Below are positions 61,756-64,000 of a stretch of DNA of 64,000 nucleotides, piece by piece. Both the position numbers and the translations under genes were made by a program. The DNA is from Quillaja saponaria (taxonomy: Eukaryota > Streptophyta > Magnoliopsida > Fabales > Quillajaceae): assembly GCA_029379385.1 (NCBI GenBank), contig CM055613.1, positions 15,580,001-15,644,000 on the forward strand. Direction: 5' to 3'. The notes beneath the pieces were generated by a model. That model made no database searches. It had not been told where the DNA came from and saw only the letters and a list, made by a program, of their open reading frames with translations. The stretch's first letter is position 1, and every line of letters begins with the position of its first letter.

Positions 61756-64000
61756 AGGATAATATTAAGATTCACCTATGGACTTAAATTATAAGTGAAA
61801 TAGTTGTTTTTTTTTTTTTTTTGGTCACATGCTTTGCATGTGAGTCATGTCTACATGAATATTTTTTATAAATAAATACATTATTTTTTATAAATAAATA
61901 CATTATTAGTAGTGAGCTATGTTCTATTACTAAATTTAGTTATGAAGTAAAAACATAGTGAAATGTTTTAGTAGCAATGACAAAAAAAGTGAAAATTTAA
62001 ACTAAAAATTAAGTTTTATACTTACTCAATTTAAAACATAAAATTATAAAAACTAATAACATATTGTTGGGGGTGGAGTCCTAAAATCTAAAAAAAATAA
62101 AGCAAATATGACAACTATGAATTAGATTTTTAATATCTAAAAAAAAAATTATTAATTAACTTCATCATTTCGAATACTTTTAGGAGGTTGTGAGAAGTAA
62201 AATTTTATAAATTTTTAATCCTTCCATGGATGGCATGCCTTTGATTGAACCGAAGAAGTAAATTAATTGAAATGCGTGTAAGCTAGCCTGGACACCATCT
62301 AGTCTTTAAACCAGAATAATTATTAATATCTCAAAAAAAATGTTAAAAAATTCATACATGCCAACAAATCTACGTAAAATTCTCAAGCATTTAATTTTTA
62401 TTCTTCCATAAAATACCGCAACAATTATAATTATGTGATATAAATATATATATATATAGCAAGCATATAAGAATTAAGAAAATAATTTTAGGATTTTGAA
62501 ATTTATTAGATAAAAGTAATTTATTTGGAGCAATCTATGTGATATTATATAGCATATGTATGAAAATTAGGAAAATAATCATAGAATTTAAAAACTTATT
62601 AAATAAGAATATTTCAATTATTGTTAGTAGAATTAAAAAAAGAAAATTAACTACAATCTTATTACTAAAAATTTATATAGTATACATATAAGAGAGTTTA
62701 ATTTCATGACTAAATATGATCAATGTGCTACATAAGATAATATCAATATATTTAGTCCATGTCAAATTGAATCCCAAACAAACTCTATAATGAACGTTAG
62801 CCCACCAATTTTTTTAAAGTTTGGAACCTTTTTCTCCAAGCTAGTATTTATGGAGTACGACATGAATGAAAGTTAGGCATTCAGGTAGTTAACAAGTAAA
62901 AATGGAAAGCATAAAAATGTTGACTTCGGGTTGTTCATGAGTGCACTATAAAACGTTGAATGTCGGTTCATCAAACAAGTAAACCAACAAGTTTGACTTA
63001 TTCCCAAAGCTAAGTTTTTATTTATTTATTACCTAAAATTCGGGAGTATTATAGATTTTTGCTCTGTTTTCTTAGCCAATACATCATATGCCCGAACTCA
63101 AGAAGGTGGGGTGCATTAAAAATTATTATCAAATGAGGCGTCACGATATATTAAATCTAAGACTTTATTATAGAGATTGAACAAATTTATTATTTGATTA
63201 ATTAAATTTTATTAAGTGTACAAGAACTATTAATGCCAATTAAAGTAGTTGATTAAATGTTGACTTTGTCAATAAATAATATCACTCTTTAGATCCATGA
63301 TTAGTCTGAAGATGCTAATAACCTCCAGAGATTATTTCTGAAAAATCAAAAAAGTAGTTGATTATATTAATTAAATACAAGATTAATTAGTAAATTATAA
63401 AGTGTCCGTTTTATGACACAAACATGAAGAATATCCATATTAGACGTACCGATAATTTTATAAGAGAAGTAAGATAAAATTTGAATTAGGTAATTGGACA
63501 AAGAAAAACAACTAGTGATGAGGGATTCATGTCGTCATTTGAGTTGGAGGTGTTAGCAGATACCGGTGAATGAAAAGGAAGTTCCTTTTCACTTGGAGCC
63601 TTGGAGGTGATGGGTTGTTGGGGGTAATTAGGTCAATTTATTCACACCAACCCCATTTATGCTGACATTTTCCTTCCCCAACTATTTTATCTTCGCCTTG
63701 GTTATGGGATTAGGCATTAGCCACGTTTTCCCTTCTGTTTTTTCTTTTTTTCTGAAAAGAAAAGTATTTCCCTTTCCCAAACTTAGATAATAAATATTCT
63801 AAATTAGTTTTATTTACAGCATATGAATTTTCATAGAGAGATTTTTCTCAACTCATAAATTTTCTCATTTCTAATAAAATTGAAATTAAATTTTAATTAT
63901 TTGATTTTATTAAGAGATTTTATCAGTAAATTCTACTTACATCATTTCACAATAAATATATTTAACTTTTTATAAGACAGGATGAATATTCTTTTTATAA
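61756..64000. other. AT-rich intergenic sequence to the window end
   Basis: No gene found. A short exact tandem duplication of ATTTTTTATAAATAAATACATT lies at about 61861-61905. The rest has no recognised structure. Confidence 0.5.

Overview
The window is nuclear DNA of a flowering plant, almost certainly a eudicot. The evidence is two plant-type multi-exon genes with canonical GT-AG introns, AT-rich non-coding sequence, and dense plant transposable elements (LINEs, small LTR elements with initiator-Met tRNA primer sites, a chromovirus, Copia fragments, an Au-type SINE, MITEs). I cannot name the species. There is nothing prokaryotic, no CRISPR array and no organellar gene content.

Layout. (1) 153-31004, plus strand: a complete RAD50 gene, the ATPase of the MRE11-RAD50-NBS1 DNA-break repair complex. 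I could join 27 exons by hand into 3951 nt (1316 codons plus stop) with every phase consistent. Only about 13% of the locus is coding; the large introns (3, 4, 5, 12, 20) are filled with retroelement debris. (2) 31141-32197: a small LTR element inserted 136 bp past the RAD50 stop. (3) 33529-39077: a decayed Ty3/gypsy chromovirus with paired LTRs and a near-perfect 5-bp target duplication. (4) 41250-50181, minus strand: a tandem array of cytosolic-type serine hydroxymethyltransferase (SHMT) copies: a 3'-end relic, a full-length copy with a 1-nt frameshift, and an intact 471-aa gene. RAD50 and the SHMT array are convergent. (5) 50676-52831: a foldback DNA element packed with short palindromes. 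(6) 53.5-64 kb: repeat-rich, apparently gene-free DNA with an LTR pair carrying a roughly 30-bp minisatellite and a duplicated 1.2-kb block.

The two functional genes have unrelated roles (genome maintenance; one-carbon metabolism), and nothing suggests that they work together. The most notable features are structural: one small LTR (TRIM-like) family appears five times inside or just beyond RAD50, often with internal tandem duplications and once with a nested SINE; and the SHMT cluster is caught in the act of duplication and decay. I see no convincing new biological system. The foldback element and the TRIM cluster are the parts most worth a second look.
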